From Terrimonas ferruginea DSM 30193 (GTDB lineage: Bacteria; Bacteroidota; Bacteroidia; Chitinophagales; Chitinophagaceae), in the NCBI RefSeq assembly GCF_000425585.1, contig NZ_AUDS01000015.1:153614-217613 (forward strand): DNA of 64,000 nucleotides, read 5' to 3'. Position 1 is the first letter of the stretch; every line of letters starts with the position of its first letter. The notes beneath the pieces are model-generated. The model searched no databases. It worked only from the letters and a program-made list of their open reading frames with translations, and had not been told where the DNA came from. Below are positions 61,068 to 64,000 of this stretch, piece after piece. A program made the translations under genes and the position numbers.

Positions 61068-62189
61068 TTATAATTTATTCAGTGTGAAAATTTTTTCTAA
61101 TTGTTTATTGGTGATGCGGGCGGGTGTCGTACGCATGATAAAATTCCGGAGGGCGATGCCTAACGGATTTTTCAGGTGAGAAAGCTTGCCGATTTTCCAG
61201 CTTACGTTAACAATCCCGTGTGTTTTTTCTCTTCTGAGTTCCGGGTAAAGTTCAAATGCTTTTTTGATCGAATGTTTTTTCAGTAATTCTCCTAAAACAT
61301 AGGCGTCTTCGATGGCCTGGCAGGCACCCTGACCAAGATTGGGCGTGGTGGCATGAGCGGCATCCCCGAGCAGGCAGAGATTTTCTTTGAACCAGTTATT
61401 AAACGGCTTAAGGTCTAAAAGCGGAGCAATGTTGATACGCTCCTGCGGTGTTGTATCCACGATGTCGCGGACCAGCGGATGAAAATCGTTGAGAAAAGGC
61501 CTGATATCGGTATTGTTTCCGGCCATCTCTTCATTGAGTACAAAATACCAATAAACCTGTTTGTTGTTTAACTTAACAAACCCGAAACGTTTACCCTTTC
61601 CCCAGGCTTCGTTGGCTTCGTGTTCATATTTTCCCGGGAGAGGAATATCCGTCACGCCCCGCCAGCAAAGCTGTCCGGAATTGCGCAATTCATTTTCTTC
61701 GAATAAAATAGTCCGGACTTTCGAACGCAGCCCGTCGGCTGCAATTACATATTCATGCTGGCAGGTAGTTCCGTCTTCAAATTCAATCTGGTAGTTTTTC
61801 CCGGGGATGATGTTTTTCACCTTTTTGTTGAGTGAAATGTTTTGGTAACCGGCTTCACCGGCCAGTATATTGTGAAGGTCGGAGCGGTGAATAGCCAGGT
61901 TAAAGACCTTGAATTTTTTCTCGAACAGGTGCAGGTCTGTTGTGGAAATAGGTTTCAGACCGGGCCGGGTAAGATGGATCATGGAAATGCGGTTGCCATG
62001 TTTTATCACTTTCCCGTCAACACCGAAATGGCGCAGTACCTGCATGGCATTATTGGCGAGAATGATGCCGGCACCAACCGGTTTGAGTTCTGGTGCTGCT
62101 TCATAAATCCTGTAATGAATATTTGCGTGTTTCAACGCGATAGCTGTGGTTAATCCGCCTATTCCGGCGCCGATGATGGCTATTTGCAT
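61068..62189 (-). CDS. FAD-dependent aromatic-type monooxygenase
   Basis: A 373-residue flavoprotein hydroxylase of the salicylate-hydroxylase/UbiH-like group. Motifs: IAIIGAGIGGLTTAIALKHA (FAD), VIAADGLRSKVR (DG motif) and LCLLGDAAHATTPNLGQGAC (GD motif). ATG at 62189 is chosen (MQIAIIGAG); ATG at 62195 is also possible. It lies 62 bp downstream of the Crp-type regulator on the same strand. Similar proteins inactivate tetracyclines or oxidise aromatic acids, and the substrate here is unknown. Confidence 0.9.
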   Translation of the reverse strand: MQIAIIGAGIGGLTTAIALKHANIHYRIYEAAPELKPVGAGIILANNAMQVLRHFGVDGKVIKHGNRISMIHLTRPGLKPISTTDLHLFEKKFKVFNLAIHRSDLHNILAGEAGYQNISLNKKVKNIIPGKNYQIEFEDGTTCQHEYVIAADGLRSKVRTILFEENELRNSGQLCWRGVTDIPLPGKYEHEANEAWGKGKRFGFVKLNNKQVYWYFVLNEEMAGNNTDIRPFLNDFHPLVRDIVDTTPQERINIAPLLDLKPFNNWFKENLCLLGDAAHATTPNLGQGACQAIEDAYVLGELLKKHSIKKAFELYPELRREKTHGIVNVSWKIGKLSHLKNPLGIALRNFIMRTTPARITNKQLEKIFTLNKL

Positions 62190-62251
62190 GTGCATGGGCT
62201 GTTTTGTGCTGCAAAATTCCTTTGGTACGGTAGCAAAAACGTTCACTTAAG

Positions 62252-62821
62252 TTAATTAGTAATTCTTTTACGGATTCGGCTGAGTGACTGAGGAGTGATA
62301 CCCAGATAACTGGAGATATATTTCTGAGGAATTTTCCGGATAATTTCGGGAGATTTCTGAAGCAGGTTGTGATAACGTTGTTCCGGGTTATAAAACAGTA
62401 ACTCTTTGATCCGGCGTTTTGCATCGAGAAAAACGATGTCGGCCGTTTTTTTACTGAAGTGCAGCCAGAAAAGATCGCGGTCAATCAGCTGCTGAAGTCC
62501 TGCTTTATGGAACACCAATACTTCGGTATCCAGCATTGCTTCCAGCCTGAAGTCGGATGGTTTGCCCGAAATAAAACTCTCATAATCGCCGAAAAAGTCG
62601 CCGTTCACCTGCAACAGGAAGCTGACATCGGCGCCGTCGTCTGTAATGCAATAAGTGCGGATAGCACCTTCGGAAACATAGCCCAGCCAATCGCAGGTAA
62701 CGCCTTGTTGTACTATTAAATCGTTTTTTCGGTAACGCCTGACAGTAGTAACCGACATGAATTCTTTCATGCGGGAATTGCTTAATTCAAGCCTGGCGGC
62801 AACTTCAGATTCGTTTATCAT
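62252..62821 (-). CDS. Crp/Fnr-family transcriptional regulator
   Basis: A 189-residue regulator with an N-terminal cyclic-nucleotide-binding fold (RRYRKNDLIVQQGVTCDWLG, VSEGAIRTYC, LQVNGDFFGDYESFISGKPS) and a C-terminal helix-turn-helix (IPQKYISSYLGITPQSLSRI, RKRI). This small form is typical of Bacteroidota. No Cys cluster, so not an oxygen-sensing FNR. ATG at 62821 is chosen because MINESEVAARL fits the family. It may control the downstream monooxygenase. Confidence 0.9.
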   Translation of the reverse strand: MINESEVAARLELSNSRMKEFMSVTTVRRYRKNDLIVQQGVTCDWLGYVSEGAIRTYCITDDGADVSFLLQVNGDFFGDYESFISGKPSDFRLEAMLDTEVLVFHKAGLQQLIDRDLFWLHFSKKTADIVFLDAKRRIKELLFYNPEQRYHNLLQKSPEIIRKIPQKYISSYLGITPQSLSRIRKRITN

Positions 62822-62831
62822 GAGCGGGGTA

Positions 62832-62839
62832 CAAAAATA
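62832..62839 (-). promoter_or_regulatory. -7 box (TATTTTTG) for the Crp-type regulator
   Basis: TATTTTTG on the minus strand, 11 bp before the start codon at 62821. The -33 element is not clear. Confidence 0.35.
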
Positions 62840-62952
62840 GAGAAATGTACTTTCCGTAATGAATTTTGCCGTTTCGATAAGAAACAGCATGGGGATGCAG
62901 CGTTGCCGGTTTAAAAGTTATCAGCTATTAAATAACACGTAAACCACCAAAA

Positions 62953-63513
62953 ATGAAAAAGAACCTGCTTCTTTTAATGTTGCTGTTAATCAACGTACTT
63001 TATGTAAGTGCTCAGCACGGTACAAGTGCGTTTAGTATCGAACCGAATGCCGGCATCAGTTGGCGGGATGGAGGCGCTATTGGCGGAGGCGTATTTTTAA
63101 AAGGACAATTGGGGCTTGGCAACCGTTCATCGGTGACGTTGTCGGCAGGATATCTGTCATTTGGCCAGGACAATAAAAACACCGGTAAAAATGACCAGGT
63201 GCGTCTGGTTCCTGTAATGGCAGGTTATAAATATAGTATGGGTGCGTTTTATATAGAGCCGAAAGTAGGTGTAGGGGAAATAGGTGGGCGTTATGATATC
63301 GGCGGGGACTATGCGCGGCCATCGGAATTTGGTTTGTTTTACGGGTTGGGTGCAGGCTGGGATTTTAACCGGTTTTACCTGGAGTTGAACCTGAGTACGG
63401 GAGCGCAGAGCCTGGAAAGCGGGCAGGACAGGTATTTGAAAAACGGGCAGTATCTGTTTAGTGGGATCAAAGCAGGTTTTTATTTCTTCAAGCGGCAACG
63501 TGAGAAAAAATAA
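62953..63513 (+). CDS. Outer membrane beta-barrel protein
   Basis: A 186-residue protein with a signal peptide (LLLMLLLINVLYVSAQ). The rest is made of short alternating strands rich in Gly and aromatic residues (FSIEPNAGISWRDGG, SSVTLSAGYLSFG, YSMGAFYIEPKVGVGEIGGR, LFYGLGAGWDFNRFYLELNL). It ends in GIKAGFYFF, a barrel-closing strand. Probably an 8-stranded porin-like or OmpW/OmpX-type barrel. The gene stands alone; function is unknown. Confidence 0.82.
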   Translation: MKKNLLLLMLLLINVLYVSAQHGTSAFSIEPNAGISWRDGGAIGGGVFLKGQLGLGNRSSVTLSAGYLSFGQDNKNTGKNDQVRLVPVMAGYKYSMGAFYIEPKVGVGEIGGRYDIGGDYARPSEFGLFYGLGAGWDFNRFYLELNLSTGAQSLESGQDRYLKNGQYLFSGIKAGFYFFKRQREKK

Positions 63514-63677
63514 AAAGATAAATGTTTCGCTGGCTAATAATCGGCTACCCTCGAATGCAATAAGAGAGAGACGAGGTAGTGAAAACGGCTGGTGATCTTC
63601 GCCAATTCAGATTTACACATCTCTGCGAGAGCCACCCAAAGCATACATTCCAATCCATGGTTCGTGTATACACCATA

Positions 63678-64000
63678 GCCGTCAACTTAGTGTTAGAGGA
63701 AGAAACGGTTTGTTTCAAGGGAACTGAGTCTGAAAGCGATCAATGAGATAGCCGGTAAGTTAAGCGCCATTTTTTCACCGCAGCAGTTAAATGCGTTGGC
63801 ACTTCAAACAGGATTGATCCAACGTAAACGCAAATTGGGCGTGGAGAGTTTTGTGCGGATGTTGTTGTTTGATCAGTATGAGTATGGAGCGGCAAGCCTG
63901 CAGCAACACAGCCTGAAGCTATGGCAGCAGGAGGCTGTTTGTATGAGCCGGCAGGCGCTGGATAAGCGGTTCACGCCGGGTTCAGTGGTCTTCGTAGAAG
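63678..64000 (+). mobile_element. Left part of an IS4-like insertion sequence
   Basis: The element is recognised from its transposase frame (63697 onward). GCCGTCAACTTAG at 63678-63690 may be in or near the left terminal inverted repeat, but the right end lies outside the window and the boundary cannot be confirmed. The 164 bp between the barrel gene and this point show nothing recognisable. Confidence 0.55.
63697..64000 (+). CDS. IS4-family-like transposase, N-terminal part
   Basis: The frame opens after TAG at 63694-63696 and stays open to the window edge (about 101 codons). The protein reads ELSLKAINEIAGKLSAIFSP, QQLNALALQTGLIQRKRKLG, VESFVRMLLFDQYEYG and SLKLWQQEAVCMSRQALDKR, a sequence type I associate with N-terminal regions of IS4-type (DDE) transposases in Bacteroidota. 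No ATG precedes the conserved part (first in-frame ATG is inside FVRMLLF), so it starts at an unusual codon such as CTG at 63724, or the 5' end is decayed. Catalytic residues are outside the window. Confidence 0.65.

Overview
The window reads as chromosomal DNA of a Bacteroidota bacterium, most likely of the Chitinophaga / Niastella type (Chitinophagaceae). Reasons: a SusC/SusD pair, a T9SS type A sorting protein, a BshB1-type bacillithiol deacetylase, small Crp-type regulators, DUF4251 and DUF4294 proteins, almost no Shine-Dalgarno sequences, and promoters of the Bacteroidota form TTG-N19-21-TAnnTTTG. The genus is inferred from gene content only.

Layout. 1-5700: end of rpoB, complete rpoC and an OmpH/Skp-like protein. 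5.7-16.2 kb: amino-acid permease plus isoaspartyl peptidase; then on the minus strand a ureohydrolase / membrane protein / radical SAM operon, the agmatine deiminase and N-carbamoylputrescine amidase pair (arginine to putrescine), a fatty acid desaturase, BshB1 and a DUF4294 protein. 16.2-19.8 kb: CcmF-like and CcmE-like cytochrome c maturation genes and a small lipoprotein. 20-31.2 kb: acyl-CoA dehydrogenase, YggS, two tandem paralogous membrane proteins, an alpha/beta hydrolase, Cu/Zn superoxide dismutase, a lipid kinase, an App1-type phosphatase, a glycine-zipper lipoprotein, and a four-gene minus-strand run (copper-binding four-helix protein, HD hydrolase, DUF4251, secreted EEP hydrolase).

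31.3-38.6 kb: a histone H1-like protein, an HEAGH putative metalloprotein, three tandem phage-tail-collar proteins, a periplasmic-binding-fold protein without signal peptide, a formyltransferase overlapping it by 4 bp, and a large T9SS-secreted protein. No phage structural genes surround them; this is my main candidate for an undescribed system. 38.6-46.4 kb: glutaminyl-tRNA synthetase, an ECF sigma factor with a membrane partner and a TraB-family protein, and small stress or housekeeping genes.

46.4-61.1 kb: a catabolic locus under a divergent DeoR-family regulator: SusC, SusD, MFS transporter, FAD oxidoreductase, two exported phosphoesterases, a 2-hydroxyacid dehydrogenase, two different FGGY sugar kinases and a histidine phosphatase. 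It looks like a complete outside-to-inside route for a phosphorylated or phosphodiester-linked sugar or polyol, but the substrate cannot be read from sequence. The right end has a flavin monooxygenase, a Crp/Fnr regulator, a beta-barrel protein and the left part of an IS4-like element cut by the window edge.

A second theme is a set of four families of short-word repeats (words like TGACGATTCACGATT, TTTGATAATTTGAAAAT, AGGTATAAGGTGTAAGG, AATTCAAAAGTCAAAA). They sit almost only at gene 3' ends, especially between convergent genes, and repeatedly run into or supply stop codons. No tRNA, rRNA or CRISPR array was seen.
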